Assembly: GCF_026410305.1 (NCBI RefSeq)
Contig: NZ_JAPMLQ010000003.1
Location: forward strand, 62,001-126,000
DNA length: 64,000 nt
Reading direction: 5' to 3'
Source: Sulfitobacter sp. F26204
GTDB lineage: Bacteria; Pseudomonadota; Alphaproteobacteria; Rhodobacterales; Rhodobacteraceae
Shown here: positions 20,939-30,183 of the stretch, one piece after another
Layout: the number at the start of each line of letters is the position of its first letter
Numbering within the stretch: the first letter of the stretch is position 1
Notes under the pieces: generated by a model
Database searches by the model: none
What the model saw: the letters and a program-made list of their open reading frames with translations, nothing else
What the model was told of the DNA's origin: nothing
Position numbers and translations under genes: made by a program

Positions 20939-21880
20939 TTGAGCATTGCTTATCTTGTTACCCATTCCGGCGGCTTTCATGCGGATGAGGTGCTATCTAC
21001 TGTGGTGCTCTCCCGCCTGTTTCCTGATGCAGAGCTGAAGCGCACCCGCGAGCTTGACTGGCTGACCCCTGCATCAGACAGGATCATCTATGATGTCGGT
21101 GGTGATTTTGATGCGCAAGCCAAGATCTTTGACCATCATCAACGCCCCTGTCCACTGCGCGAGGATGGTCGCCCGCTCAGTTCTTTTGGTTTGATCTGGC
21201 AGCACTACGGCCGCGGGTATTTGGCGGCTATGGAGGTGCCCGCGGCGGACATAGAAGAAATTCATCAGGCCTTTGACACAAAATTTGTTCTGCCGATTGA
21301 TCTGCTGGACAACGGTGCCCTGGAACCATCTGTTGCCGGACCGCTGTCGTCGCTGACCTTGCCCACGTTGATCGGCAGTTTGAAACCCGTATTTGATGAT
21401 CCTTCGCCCACAGCGGAAGACGAAGCGTTCAGGATAGCCTTGTCAATCGCGCGCCACTTTGTCGAAGCCTGTGTCAGAAACCTTGCCGCCAAGGCTCGTG
21501 CCCGGAGTGTTGTGGCGGCAGCGGTGGAAAACGCCGGCGATTCAGCGATCCTGGAGTTGCCTATGGGCATGCCCTACCTGTCGGTACTTGAAAGATCGGG
21601 GGCCGATCATATTCTGTTTGTCGTCAATCCACGCGGTGCAGACTGGACGTTGAATGGCATCAAACTGTCGAATGACACTTTTGATCAACGAGCCGATCTG
21701 CCTGCCAACTGGGCCGGCCTGACCGACAGCGACCTTGAGGCTGCATGTGGGGTCAAGGGGGCCAAGTTTTGTCACAACGCCCGTTTTCTTGCGGTTGCTG
21801 ACTCCCGTGATGCAATCTTGAAAATGGCTGACCTGGCAGTGAGTGAAGTGCTGCAGTCTGTTGGCGGCGATAAACTGTAG
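20939..21880 (+). CDS. MYG1/UPF0160 family protein
   Basis: A protein of 313 residues of the MYG1 family, related to DHH phosphoesterases; eukaryotic MYG1 is a 3'-5' RNA exonuclease. THSGGFHADEVLSTVVLSRL, IYDVGGDFD and FDHHQR are the metal-binding motifs. The start chosen is the TTG at 20939, because family members begin right before YLVTHSGGFHADE and GGAG lies eight bases upstream; an in-frame GTG at 20873 would add 22 residues unlike the family. The bacterial role is unknown. Confidence 0.85.
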   Translation: MSIAYLVTHSGGFHADEVLSTVVLSRLFPDAELKRTRELDWLTPASDRIIYDVGGDFDAQAKIFDHHQRPCPLREDGRPLSSFGLIWQHYGRGYLAAMEVPAADIEEIHQAFDTKFVLPIDLLDNGALEPSVAGPLSSLTLPTLIGSLKPVFDDPSPTAEDEAFRIALSIARHFVEACVRNLAAKARARSVVAAAVENAGDSAILELPMGMPYLSVLERSGADHILFVVNPRGADWTLNGIKLSNDTFDQRADLPANWAGLTDSDLEAACGVKGAKFCHNARFLAVADSRDAILKMADLAVSEVLQSVGGDKL

Positions 21881-21972
21881 ACCCACCGCCACCGTCTGGA
21901 GCAATGTAAACGCGGGTTTGCGTTCGGTACCAGCACGCCTACAATCAAGCACCATAGCTGACAGGATTGCCC

Positions 21973-22425
21973 ATGGAACTTGACACAATTACCCCCTTCA
22001 CACCGATTGCATCCCTGATCGGCGGCATTTTGATCGGGTTGAGCGCCATCATCGTGATGGCTGTTTTTGGGCGCATTGCCGGCGTTTCGGGCATCACCGG
22101 CACTGTTTTGAATGCGGTAGGAACCCCAGATCGGGGAAAAACCGACCTTGGGTGGCGTGTGGCCTTTATTGCCGGTTTGATTGCTGCCCCGCTTGGTTAT
22201 GCCGCGACCACCGGCATCGGGGTCTCCCAGACGGTGCCAGGATCGTTGATCGGGATGGCCGTGGCCGGCGGCATCGTCGGCATCGGCACATCAATTGGAT
22301 CGGGATGCACCTCGGGGCATGGCGTCTGTGGATTGGCGCGTCTGTCCCTGCGGTCCCTTGTGGCAGTGCTGATCTTTATGGCCAGCGCGATGCTGACTGT
22401 TTTTGTGCTTCGGCACGTGGTTTGA
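21973..22425 (+). CDS. YeeE/YedE-family sulfur transporter half
   Basis: A 150-residue membrane protein with about four helices. GSGCTSGHGVCGLARLS carries the two cysteines typical of the YeeE/YedE (TsuA-like) family, which moves thiosulfate or related sulfur compounds. The start is the ATG at 21973; the frame also offers a TTG at 21967. It is half the size of single-chain members and is followed 11 bases later by the second half. Confidence 0.85.
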   Translation: MELDTITPFTPIASLIGGILIGLSAIIVMAVFGRIAGVSGITGTVLNAVGTPDRGKTDLGWRVAFIAGLIAAPLGYAATTGIGVSQTVPGSLIGMAVAGGIVGIGTSIGSGCTSGHGVCGLARLSLRSLVAVLIFMASAMLTVFVLRHVV

Positions 22426-22436
22426 AGGAGATCATC

Positions 22437-22850
22437 ATGCGCATTCTGATGGGGTTGATTGCGGGTTTGGTTTTTGGCGCGGGGTTGGTTGTGTCAGGCA
22501 TGTCCGACCCGGCCAAGGTTTTGAATTTTCTGGATATTGCCGGCACATGGGACCCGTCGCTCGCATTTGTCATGGGCGGAGCTTCGATCACGGCATTTCT
22601 GGGATACCGTCTGGTGCTGCGCCTACCGGCCCCAAGGTTGGACAGGTCATTCCATCTACCCAGGACAAGGCAGATCGACAGGCGTCTGGTTCTCGGCGCG
22701 GTATTGTTTGGATTGGGCTGGGGGATTGGCGGCTTCTGTCCCGGACCGGCGTGGACCGCCCTGCTCTTGCTCGCGCCGGGAACGTTGGTTTTCATTCCGA
22801 TGATGTTGTTGGGTCTATGGCTTGGCCCAAAACTCGCGGCGCGCTTGTGA
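22437..22850 (+). CDS. DUF6691/YeeE second half
   Basis: A 137-residue membrane protein with about four helices, starting MRILMGLIAGLVFGAGLVVS. GMSDPAKVLNFLD and GGFCPGPAW are the second-half signature, with one conserved Cys. An AAGGAG site six bases before the ATG at 22437 fixes the start. With the preceding gene it should form one sulfur-compound channel. No sulfurtransferase or persulfide dioxygenase is adjacent here, so the substrate remains open. Confidence 0.85.
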   Translation: MRILMGLIAGLVFGAGLVVSGMSDPAKVLNFLDIAGTWDPSLAFVMGGASITAFLGYRLVLRLPAPRLDRSFHLPRTRQIDRRLVLGAVLFGLGWGIGGFCPGPAWTALLLLAPGTLVFIPMMLLGLWLGPKLAARL

Positions 22851-22933
22851 GTGACGCCTGATCGTCGCGACCTTGCCGCAGCCAAGCCTTATTCCCGTTG
22901 CAAAAGCGAGATTGATTCAAGAGGCGACTGATT

Positions 22934-23155
22934 ATGGAAGACATGGAAAACAAAAGGTCAGGCAAACATGACAAGATGTTTGCGCTGTTGCGCCAGGAAG
23001 ATCTTTGTGAGGAAAGACGCAAACGTGCCATCGCCACTGCGCAACGCTATCTGGACGAGGATACGGCGCATCAGTTTCTCCTGCGCGGGTTGTCGTCGCT
23101 GCGGCCATGGGTAGAGGGGCGCAAGGATGCAGAAAACAAACAGCCGAGGAAGTAA
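22934..23155 (+). CDS. hypothetical small protein
   Basis: A 73-residue charged, helical protein (MEDMENKRSGKHDKMFALLR; AQRYLDEDTAHQFLLRGLSS). Codon choice resembles neighbouring genes, but the ribosome site is weak and no family is recognised. The opposite strand also has an open frame, so the call is tentative. Confidence 0.5.
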   Translation: MEDMENKRSGKHDKMFALLRQEDLCEERRKRAIATAQRYLDEDTAHQFLLRGLSSLRPWVEGRKDAENKQPRK

Positions 23156-23179
23156 CCGCAATACCTGATCCTGCACCGA

Positions 23180-23749
23180 TTAGAAAAACGCGCTGGCATC
23201 CAGCCCAACAGTTATGGCACCCACGACCCTTCCTGTGTCCGGGTCAGTGACCGAAAAGGACACCTGCCCCTGATAGCGTTGTGTGCTTTCGTCCAGTCGG
23301 ATGTCGTCAATAAAGACCGCGCCTGAGCCTTTGGAAAATGTTTCCTGAAATTTGGTCTCATCGCCTTGCCAGTAGTCCGAGGTGACGTTGCTGACAGCAA
23401 CATTCAACCCCTTGTGATCCATCACGATCACTTCCGTGATGCGACCGTTAGAGTGTTCCAGACGTTCACGCAGAAACATGGAAAGCGGTGTATTCAGCAC
23501 GCGGTCTACAAATGGTGAAGCAGCCTGACCAATCTCGGCGCGCCAGGCCGCGTCGCGTGTGATGATTTCGGTTTCTGACAGATCGCGGGTTTGTCGGTTC
23601 TGGGCGTTGATTGCATGCACGATTTGGATGTTGTTGATCCATTTCATGAGGTCGTCGTAAATGTATTGCGACATTGCAGGGGGTATTTCCGCCGCCTGGG
23701 CCAGCGGTGCCGCAATTACCGCAAGCGTATGTAACGTATATCTGAACAT
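23180..23749 (-). CDS. exported PDC/Cache-like sensor domain protein
   Basis: A protein of 189 residues from the ATG at 23749, with AAGGA upstream. MFRYTLHTLAVIAAPLAQAA is a signal peptide. The rest resembles a single extracellular PDC/Cache domain: ITEVIVMDHKGLNVAVSNVT, SDYWQGDETKFQETFSKGSG and GQVSFSVTDPDTGRVVGAIT, elements usually seen in the sensor part of chemoreceptors and kinases. No membrane anchor or signalling domain follows, so it may be a free periplasmic ligand-binding protein. Confidence 0.75.
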   Translation of the reverse strand: MFRYTLHTLAVIAAPLAQAAEIPPAMSQYIYDDLMKWINNIQIVHAINAQNRQTRDLSETEIITRDAAWRAEIGQAASPFVDRVLNTPLSMFLRERLEHSNGRITEVIVMDHKGLNVAVSNVTSDYWQGDETKFQETFSKGSGAVFIDDIRLDESTQRYQGQVSFSVTDPDTGRVVGAITVGLDASAFF

Positions 23750-24001
23750 TGGGGTTCCTTTGGTCTGGGCCATGCAGGCGGATCAAGGTCGCTTGCGCAA
23801 CCAGATTAAGGGGGCCTGTTTTAAAAGCAGGTAAAAGGCTGATCCAGAATTCTTGTTTTATTCTTCACGTAAACATTTGAAATAAATAAATTTAGTTAAG
23901 TTTTCCGCGGGAGGACGATTGATTGACAGTGACATCCATCGCATTTGGTCATAATGCCGGGGTTTTCGACCCAAATGGGCCAAAGCGGAAGCATCCGACA
24001 A

Positions 24002-24742
24002 TCACCGGGTTTCTCCCTTGAACCCCAGGGCCACGACAAATTTTTCGGAACTGTCCGAGCGGCTGGATGGAGGTTTGATGTTGTGAACCTTGGTAAAGCG
24101 CTGTTTGAGCAGCTTTTGCAGGTCCCCTTCTGCACCACCTGCAAGCACCTTGGCAACAAAGGTGCCGCCCTCGTCCAACACGTCAAATGCGAAATAGGCT
24201 GCTGCCTCGCATAGTGCCATGATCTTGAGGTGGTCGGTCTTCTTATGTCCTGACGAAGAGGCCGCCATGTCCGACATCACTACATCCGCCTTGCCGCCCA
24301 ACAATTCCTTGACCCGCTGATCTGCATCACCTTCCATAAAGTCGATGACATGCAGTTCGCAGCCTGCGATCGGTTCCATTTCCTGTAGGTCAATGCCAAG
24401 GATCGTACCCACGGCCTTGCCTCCGCGTTCGCCTAATACGTTGGAACGTTTTACCGCGACCTGACACCAGCCTCCAGGTGCCGCACCCAAATCAACGATC
24501 CGTGCGCCCGGAACGAGGAACCTGAACTTGTCGTCCAGCTCCATGATCTTGTAGGCGGCCCGGCCACGATAGCCTTCCTTCTTGGCGCGCTGAACATAGG
24601 GGTCGTTCAATTGGCGTTGCAGCCAACGGGTTGAACTGGTGGTGCGTCCGCGTGCAGATTTGACCTTTACTTTCAATTCGCGCTGACCACGCCCGGAAGT
24701 GTTCTTGCCGGTGGGGGTCTTGCCTGTTGGTGTCTTGGCCAT
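24002..24742 (-). CDS. rlmE: 23S rRNA (uridine2552-2'-O)-methyltransferase
   Basis: RlmE/FtsJ, which methylates U2552 in the A loop of 23S rRNA using S-adenosylmethionine. It has 246 residues from the ATG at 24742. A basic N-terminal tail (about 1-35, TPTGK repeats) precedes the Rossmann domain. [14 protein letters not shown] is the SAM motif, [16 protein letters not shown] carries the catalytic Asp, and [14 protein letters not shown] the catalytic Lys. It starts two bases after the Ppx/GppA stop, so the two genes are co-transcribed. Confidence 0.96.
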   Translation of the reverse strand: MAKTPTGKTPTGKNTSGRGQRELKVKVKSARGRTTSSTRWLQRQLNDPYVQRAKKEGYRGRAAYKIMELDDKFRFLVPGARIVDLGAAPGGWCQVAVKRSNVLGERGGKAVGTILGIDLQEMEPIAGCELHVIDFMEGDADQRVKELLGGKADVVMSDMAASSSGHKKTDHLKIMALCEAAAYFAFDVLDEGGTFVAKVLAGGAEGDLQKLLKQRFTKVHNIKPPSSRSDSSEKFVVALGFKGETR

Positions 24743-24743
24743 C

Positions 24744-25865
24744 TCAGTACTTTCCTTCTTCGAGCACGCCGTCTGCCGACATTTGCGCATAGAGCAGGCC
24801 TTCGCGCAGGCCGCGGTCTGCGACACTTAACCGGTCTGTCGGCCAACAGCGCATCAATGCCTGCAGGATGGCTGCCCCTGACATGATCAGGGCTGCCCTG
24901 TCCAGTCCGATACGTGGATCTGCGCGCCGTCCTGCAGGCCCCATCGCGAGATAAGAATGGATCACCTTGTCGATCTGCGCTGATGTCATGCTCAAGCCGT
25001 CGATTTTGGTCCGGTCGTAACGGCGCAGGTTCAGATGGCTTGCTGCAACGGTTGTTACGGTACCAGAGGTGCCGACGACCTGAAACCGTTCCTGTGGTTG
25101 CGCAGATTGATAGGGGGTGAAATCTTGCAGGTTTTCCTCGAAAAACCATGACATCAAAGCAAAGCGGGCGGCATCGTCTTCAACATCAGCGAACTGGTCT
25201 CGCAGGGTGGCCACACCCAATGGCACCGAAATCCAGTCGACGACCTTGGCGCTGGGAATGTCGGTGATCCCTTGATCAAAGCCGGAATGCAGCCGCATGA
25301 TGCTCTGTGCCCGATCGCGTTTGGGCACTTTTGAAATGTCGATCCAGACCAGTTCTGTTGATCCGCCGCCAATATCCACCACCAGCAGATTCTCGGTTTT
25401 GTGATTGACCAGTGGCGCACAGGAGATCACCGCAAGCTGTGCTTCTTCCTCCGTCTTGATGATTTCAAGCTTCAGCCCAGTCTCGCGCTGGATCCGGCGC
25501 ATGAACTCTGTTCCATTTAATGCCCGGCGGCAGGCTTCGGTTGCGACCAGTCGCATGCGTTTGACTTTGTTACGGCGCAATTTTTGTTGACAGATGCGCA
25601 ATGCCTGAATAGTGCGCGCCATCGATCCGCGCGACAAGCGCCCGGTCTTCTCAAGCCCAGCCCCCAATTGGACGGACTTCGAGAAACTGTCTACCACATG
25701 AAAACCGCTGCCCCTGGGCTGGGCGATTAACATACGGCAGCTATTTGTGCCCAGATCAAGGGCTGCATATAGCTCGGACGATCTGGGCGGAACTGGCGCG
25801 GGGCTCAGAGCCGACGGTGTGTCCTTATCGAGCGCGCCCGCACCTTTGGGACGCTGTGGCGCCAT
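24744..25865 (-). CDS. Ppx/GppA-family phosphatase
   Basis: Exopolyphosphatase/guanosine pentaphosphate phosphatase family, 373 residues from the ATG at 25865. [14 protein letters not shown] (about 33-46) is the phosphate-1 loop, [14 protein letters not shown] the second, and [14 protein letters not shown] the third ATPase-fold loop. It lacks the C-terminal HD-type domain of E. coli Ppx, as do many alphaproteobacterial members. Whether polyphosphate or pppGpp is the main substrate cannot be told. Confidence 0.92.
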   Translation of the reverse strand: MAPQRPKGAGALDKDTPSALSPAPVPPRSSELYAALDLGTNSCRMLIAQPRGSGFHVVDSFSKSVQLGAGLEKTGRLSRGSMARTIQALRICQQKLRRNKVKRMRLVATEACRRALNGTEFMRRIQRETGLKLEIIKTEEEAQLAVISCAPLVNHKTENLLVVDIGGGSTELVWIDISKVPKRDRAQSIMRLHSGFDQGITDIPSAKVVDWISVPLGVATLRDQFADVEDDAARFALMSWFFEENLQDFTPYQSAQPQERFQVVGTSGTVTTVAASHLNLRRYDRTKIDGLSMTSAQIDKVIHSYLAMGPAGRRADPRIGLDRAALIMSGAAILQALMRCWPTDRLSVADRGLREGLLYAQMSADGVLEEGKY

Positions 25866-25954
25866 GGTGTTGCGCCTTTCATAACGAGTTGTGGATAAGG
25901 TAGTGCCGCAAGGTCTTTCGCGCAAGCAGGAAGGAGACTGATGCCGTGGTATTT

Positions 25955-26719
25955 TCAGGCGAGCGGATGCAGGGCACGGTATTGGGCGATCCAGTCAGCG
26001 TTGGTTTGATCGGCAAGTTTGCGCAGCGTTGGATTGGTACCCTGAGCAAGCCGACCTTCACAACCGATGTGGGTAAGCACCTGGGCCAAGACACCAATGG
26101 GATCCTCGGCCAATGCCTCATAGGTAAGATGCAGCGGGGTAATGCCCTGCAGATCGAACCAAACCCGCCAATGCCTGTCCAGATTGCGCAATTCCGTCAT
26201 CCGCTCTGTTATCGCATCGGGGTCAAAGCCTTCCTCGCTGCTCGGTCTCAACCTTTCCATGTCAGAGCCGTCGCTGTTTTGATGCCATAGCCCTGTTTGT
26301 TCTGCACGCAAAAGTGACACAGCCTCTGCCAGTTTGTCCTGACGGGACAGGTGAATGAATCTGAGTGGTCCGAATGCCGCTTCAAGCCTGGCAAGGTCAT
26401 CAGGGAGATCGGGGTAGCATCGGTCGAGCCATGACATGGCAAAACCCAGATCCTGGCCCATCAGCCGCATGCCAAAGACGCTTGTTCCGCCGAAACCTTC
26501 CTGACGCAATGCATCAAGATACCGCTTGTTGAACGCGGCATCGGTTACGTCAACGCGACAGTCGATGCCCCAATGTTCCGACCATTCCTGTAGGGAAGGT
26601 TCGCGCAGAAACGAATTGGGTCGCCCTGCCGCGCCGGTCTGTTCAAGTAATGTACAAAGCAAGGTCGTTCCGCTGCGCGGATTGCTGCACAAGATGAAAT
26701 TGGAGGTTCGTCGGGTCAT
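25955..26719 (-). CDS. Stf0-like sulfotransferase
   Basis: A protein of 254 residues from the ATG at 26719. LCSNPRSGTTLLCTLLEQTG is the PAPS loop of the Stf0 (trehalose 2-sulfotransferase) family; FIHLSRQDKLAEAVSLLRAE is the second PAPS segment, and QTGLWHQ and YEALAEDP fit the family. It is unrelated in detail to the sulfotransferase at 1467-2378. The acceptor is unknown; sulfated surface glycans or lipids are reasonable candidates. Confidence 0.85.
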   Translation of the reverse strand: MTRRTSNFILCSNPRSGTTLLCTLLEQTGAAGRPNSFLREPSLQEWSEHWGIDCRVDVTDAAFNKRYLDALRQEGFGGTSVFGMRLMGQDLGFAMSWLDRCYPDLPDDLARLEAAFGPLRFIHLSRQDKLAEAVSLLRAEQTGLWHQNSDGSDMERLRPSSEEGFDPDAITERMTELRNLDRHWRVWFDLQGITPLHLTYEALAEDPIGVLAQVLTHIGCEGRLAQGTNPTLRKLADQTNADWIAQYRALHPLA

Positions 26720-26949
26720 GCTCCCGCATAACAAGCCTGAACGAAGCCGCATACATCAAATCAAAACGCCTCACTAAGAATGTGAGAATTATGACGGTCC
26801 CTGCCCCTCGTGACCTGCGGCCCTATGCACTAGAACCAAGAGGGTCGCGGATGGCGCCTGCGGTGTCGAAAAACGGCGCTGCCTAAGCTGTGCAAACCAG
26901 TAGAAGTCGAAGAAATGAACGGGGAATCAGACCATGACAGAGGTGAAAC

Positions 26950-27270
26950 ATGCCTGATGTGACAATTGTTTATTGGCGCGACATCCCGGCACAGGTGATT
27001 GTGGGCAAGGGCCGTCGCGGCTCAAAACGCCCGCTGCCAGAACGGTTCGAACAGGCGATTGACCGCGTGGCGATGCGTATTGGTGCCGCTGATAGCGACG
27101 CCTATATGGCCGATTGGCGCAAGGCGGACGCCTATACGGTCGAAGGGGACGCGGATGCAATCGCAGATGCAGAGGTTCTTCGAATTGATACCGAATACGA
27201 TAAAGCGCGCCTGAAAACGCTGATTGATAATGAAGGTCGTGCAGCAAACGCACAGGCTTCCCAAGGCTAA
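26950..27270 (+). CDS. 'virulence factor' family protein (C1 operon)
   Basis: A 106-residue protein (MPDVTIVYWRDIPAQVIVGK; KRPLPERFEQAIDRVAMRIG) of the small Virulence_fact family, common in Roseobacters. The family name is historical; nothing here suggests virulence. It stands 31 bases before the MetF-like gene on the same strand, a conserved neighbourhood, and so likely acts with tetrahydrofolate and methionine metabolism. Confidence 0.8.
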   Translation: MPDVTIVYWRDIPAQVIVGKGRRGSKRPLPERFEQAIDRVAMRIGAADSDAYMADWRKADAYTVEGDADAIADAEVLRIDTEYDKARLKTLIDNEGRAANAQASQG

Positions 27271-27301
27271 GTCCGCACCTCCCATGATAAAGGATACACT
27301 C

Positions 27302-28231
27302 ATGGCTTTATTGAATTTTCGCCGTAAAGAAGTCTCTGCACCCAGTATTCACGGGAGCGAGGTTGAAGCCTTTCTGCAAGATTATTCGATCGAAGTGATG
27401 CCGCGCACGGCTGAGAAGGTTGAGGATTTTACCGCCCTGCTTCCTGCAGGCACCCGTGTATATATCGCCCATATCGAAGGCACGCCAATTGAAGAAATGG
27501 TCGCAACGGCCAAAGGGTTGAACGCGGCCGGTTACAATGTCATGCCACATTTCCCGGCACGGATCATCAAGGACAAGGCGACCCTGGCTGACTGGATCGC
27601 CCGTTATCAGGGTGAGGCGGATGTAAAACAGGCTTTGTTGCTGGCGGGGGGGCTTGCCACTCCTCAGGGAGACTACAGCGATTCAATGCAGTTGATGGAA
27701 ACGGGATTGTTTGATGCGGCGGGTTTCACCCGACTTCACGTCGCTGGCCATCCCGAAGGCAACCGGGACATTGATGCCACCGGTACGGCGGGCGTCGATG
27801 CGGCACTGAGATGGAAGAACGATTTTCAGACCCGTACGGATGCGAAAATGGCCATTGCCACACAATTCGCCTTTGAGGCCAAGCCGATCATCGCCTGGGC
27901 CGACAGTCTGGCCGAGGCTGGAATCACCCTGCCCGTTCATATCGGCATTGCTGGACCAGCCAAGCTGCAGACATTGATCAAGTTCGCCATCGCCTGCGGC
28001 GTCGGTCCATCCCTCAAGGTGTTGCAGAAACGCGCAATGGATGTGACCAAGCTGTTGCTACCCTATGAGCCGACAGAGGTTGTTACCGAACTGGCATGCC
28101 ACAAGGCCGCCAATCCCGATTGCAACATCACCAACGTGCATTTCTTTCCGCTTGGTGGCATCAAGACCAATGCCAACTGGGCAATTCAAAACGGCGGTTC
28201 TTCTGCCGTTCCTGCAAAACCTGCCGTCTAA
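27302..28231 (+). CDS. methylenetetrahydrofolate reductase-like protein
   Basis: A protein of 310 residues from the ATG at 27302, with AAAGGA upstream. The TIM-barrel MTHFR fold is suggested by VMPRTAEKVEDF, the strand/helix YNVMPHFPARIIKD, LLLAGGLATPQGDYSDSMQL and RLHVAGHPEGNRDID. This is a divergent MetF relative of the type found in Rhodobacteraceae next to methyltetrahydrofolate methyltransferase. It should make or consume 5-methyl-tetrahydrofolate. FAD binding is inferred from family membership. Confidence 0.85.
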   Translation: MALLNFRRKEVSAPSIHGSEVEAFLQDYSIEVMPRTAEKVEDFTALLPAGTRVYIAHIEGTPIEEMVATAKGLNAAGYNVMPHFPARIIKDKATLADWIARYQGEADVKQALLLAGGLATPQGDYSDSMQLMETGLFDAAGFTRLHVAGHPEGNRDIDATGTAGVDAALRWKNDFQTRTDAKMAIATQFAFEAKPIIAWADSLAEAGITLPVHIGIAGPAKLQTLIKFAIACGVGPSLKVLQKRAMDVTKLLLPYEPTEVVTELACHKAANPDCNITNVHFFPLGGIKTNANWAIQNGGSSAVPAKPAV

Positions 28232-28241
28232 GGACACCTAA

Positions 28242-29321
28242 ATGACCCGCACCATCATCGAATCCAAAACCAAAACCGCCGTCATCGGTTTTGACGAACC
28301 TTTCTGCGTTATCGGAGAGCGGATCAATCCGACAGGTCGCAAGATCCTTGCCGAAGAATTGGAACGTGATGATTTCAGTCGGGTGGAGTTTGATGCGGTC
28401 GCGCAAGCCAATGCGGGCGCCACAGTGCTGGACGTCAACTCCGGCGCAGTTTTCTCCAATCGAATGGCCGAAGATCCACGCTATGCGGACAACAATTTTG
28501 TCGAACCGATGCTGATGCCGGAAATGATCAAACGCGTGCAGGCCGTGACTGACACCCCCCTCTGCATCGACAGTTCGGTTCCCGGCGCTTTGGAAGCGGG
28601 CCTGCAAGCTTGCGAGGGACGTCCGCTGTTAAACTCTGTTACCGGTGAGGAAGAAAGGTTGGAACTGGTTCTGCCGCTGGTCAAGAAATACAATGTACCG
28701 GTTGTAGCAATCTCGAACGACGACACTGGTATTTCAGAAGACCCTGATGTGCGTTTTGCCGTGGCAAAACTGATCGTGGAACGGGCCTCGGATTTTGGCA
28801 TACCCGCACATGACATTGTGGTTGATCCGCTTGTCATGCCAATTGGCGCGATGGCGACCGCGGGCCATCAGGTCTTTACCCTTGTGCGCCGTCTGCGTGA
28901 GGAACTGGGCGTGAACACGACCTGCGGTGCTTCGAATATCTCGTTCGGTTTGCCAAACCGTCATGGGATCAACAATGCTTTCCTGCCGATGGCGATGGGA
29001 GCGGGTATGACTTCCGCTATCATGAACCCTGTTGCCCTGCCGGTAAACGCGACCAAGATCGAAGCCAAGAAGGCAGAGCTTGAGGCGCTGGGTGTGGTCC
29101 TGCCCGAAGGCATGGACGACGAAGTATTCGTTCAGCTTTTCGGGATGGGGTCGACCAAGCCGCGCCCAGGCAAGGAGATGGAAGCGATCCGGGCGGCGAA
29201 TTTCCTGTTTGATCGCGATCCGCATGGTGGCGAATGGATCAGGTTCAACAAGGTTGCACCGAAAGCAGGTCAGGAAGGGCGTGGCCGTGCCGGCCGAGTC
29301 GGCGGTCGACGTCGCGGTTGA
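28242..29321 (+). CDS. methyltetrahydrofolate:corrinoid methyltransferase
   Basis: A 359-residue pterin-binding TIM barrel. CVIGERINPTGRK (about 22-34), VLDVNSGAVFSN, CIDSSVPGALEAGLQ, NSVTGEE and SNISFGLPNRHGINNAFLPM match the methyltetrahydrofolate-binding domain of methionine synthase and acsE-type enzymes. Some Roseobacters split MetH into separate pterin, homocysteine and B12 proteins, and this would be the pterin part. The C terminus ends in an Arg/Gly-rich tail (GRGRAGRVGGRRRG). It lies ten bases after the MetF-like gene. Confidence 0.9.
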   Translation: MTRTIIESKTKTAVIGFDEPFCVIGERINPTGRKILAEELERDDFSRVEFDAVAQANAGATVLDVNSGAVFSNRMAEDPRYADNNFVEPMLMPEMIKRVQAVTDTPLCIDSSVPGALEAGLQACEGRPLLNSVTGEEERLELVLPLVKKYNVPVVAISNDDTGISEDPDVRFAVAKLIVERASDFGIPAHDIVVDPLVMPIGAMATAGHQVFTLVRRLREELGVNTTCGASNISFGLPNRHGINNAFLPMAMGAGMTSAIMNPVALPVNATKIEAKKAELEALGVVLPEGMDDEVFVQLFGMGSTKPRPGKEMEAIRAANFLFDRDPHGGEWIRFNKVAPKAGQEGRGRAGRVGGRRRG

Positions 29322-29355
29322 ATAGGCCACGTCCTGACCGTCCTGAAAATTGGCA

Positions 29356-29382
29356 AAGGCCGCGCGGCAAAGGCGCGGCCTT
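29356..29382 (+). terminator. terminator of the C1 operon
   Basis: AAGGCCGCGC (29356-29365) pairs with GCGCGGCCTT (29373-29382) around a seven-base loop. The T tract is short, but the stem is perfect and lies 35 bases beyond the stop. Confidence 0.75.
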
Positions 29383-29497
29383 ATGCGTTTCATGCTGTGT
29401 CACGAAGGTTGATGTCCTGCTCGCTGATCGGGTGGTAACGCCGAATTAACAAAACGTCCGCTAGAAACGCCTTATCCAACCAAGGAGGCGCGCTGCG

Positions 29498-29542
29498 ATG
29501 AGTCCTTTCCAATCCCTTTTTTGCGGAACGAGTGATGGCTGA
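29498..29542 (+). CDS. possible 14-codon leader peptide of the chemotaxis operon
   Basis: ATG at 29498 has the best ribosome site of the region (AAGGAGG at 29482-29488, nine bases away). The frame MSPFQSLFCGTSDG ends with TGA at 29540, just inside the STAS gene, whose own start lacks a strong site. This arrangement fits a leader that couples translation into the STAS gene. No family support is possible at this length. Confidence 0.4.
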   Translation: MSPFQSLFCGTSDG

Positions 29543-29810
29543 AACGTTTATTCCAGAGGGCAAACTGGACACGAGTGCTGCCGTGGGGTTCCATGCCGCA
29601 CTTTTGGCACATGTCGGGCAGGACATCGTCATTGATCTTCACAAAGTGACGCAAATCGGTGCGCTTTGCTGCCAACTATTTTTGGCGGCTGCTCGCACTG
29701 CGCGATCTTCGCACGCTGGCTTTTCTGTCATCAACGTCACTGATCCTGTTCTTGTTCAACTCGCCAGCATGGGGCTGACACCCGAAACACTCGCGGAGGG
29801 TAAAACATGA
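29535..29810 (+). CDS. STAS-domain protein
   Basis: A 91-residue STAS domain (MAETFIPEGKLDTSAAVGFH; IVIDLHKVTQIGALCCQLFL). The position of the phosphorylated Ser of SpoIIAA is Gly-Ala-Leu here, so switching by phosphorylation at that site is unlikely. Such proteins often head Rhodobacteraceae chemotaxis operons. The ATG at 29535 follows an in-frame GTG at 29532. The end overlaps cheY by four bases. Confidence 0.8.
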   Translation: MAETFIPEGKLDTSAAVGFHAALLAHVGQDIVIDLHKVTQIGALCCQLFLAAARTARSSHAGFSVINVTDPVLVQLASMGLTPETLAEGKT

Positions 29811-30172
29811 CCCTTGAAATACTTGCGGTAGATGACAGTCGTACCATGCGTGAGATGATAAAACTCGCTCTTCTCCCCGCGGGGTTCAGGGTGCATACGG
29901 CAGATGACGGCCTGCACGGGATCGAAGTGCTGGATGGCATCGCACCGGATGCAATAATCACCGACATCAACATGCCCCGCATGGACGGGTTCGATTTTAT
30001 CGACGCAGTGCGCAAACAGGAAAATTACCGCGTGACCCCCATTCTCGTGCTGACGACAGAGGCCGCGCCCGAACTGAAAGCCCGCGCACGCGCTGCCGGT
30101 GCAACGGGTTGGATTGTGAAACCTTTTGATCCGGTAAAATTAATCAAAGCCCTTCAAATGGTTGCCGGTTAG
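29807..30172 (+). CDS. cheY: chemotaxis response regulator CheY
   Basis: Single receiver domain, 121 residues. The acidic pair Asp9/Asp10, phospho-acceptor Asp53 (ITDINMP), the Thr of VLTTEA and the Lys of VKPFDP are all present. It should carry the signal from CheA to the flagellar motor. It is located between the STAS gene and cheA with tight spacing. Confidence 0.95.
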   Translation: MTLEILAVDDSRTMREMIKLALLPAGFRVHTADDGLHGIEVLDGIAPDAIITDINMPRMDGFDFIDAVRKQENYRVTPILVLTTEAAPELKARARAAGATGWIVKPFDPVKLIKALQMVAG

Positions 30173-30183
30173 AAAGGTGTCGT

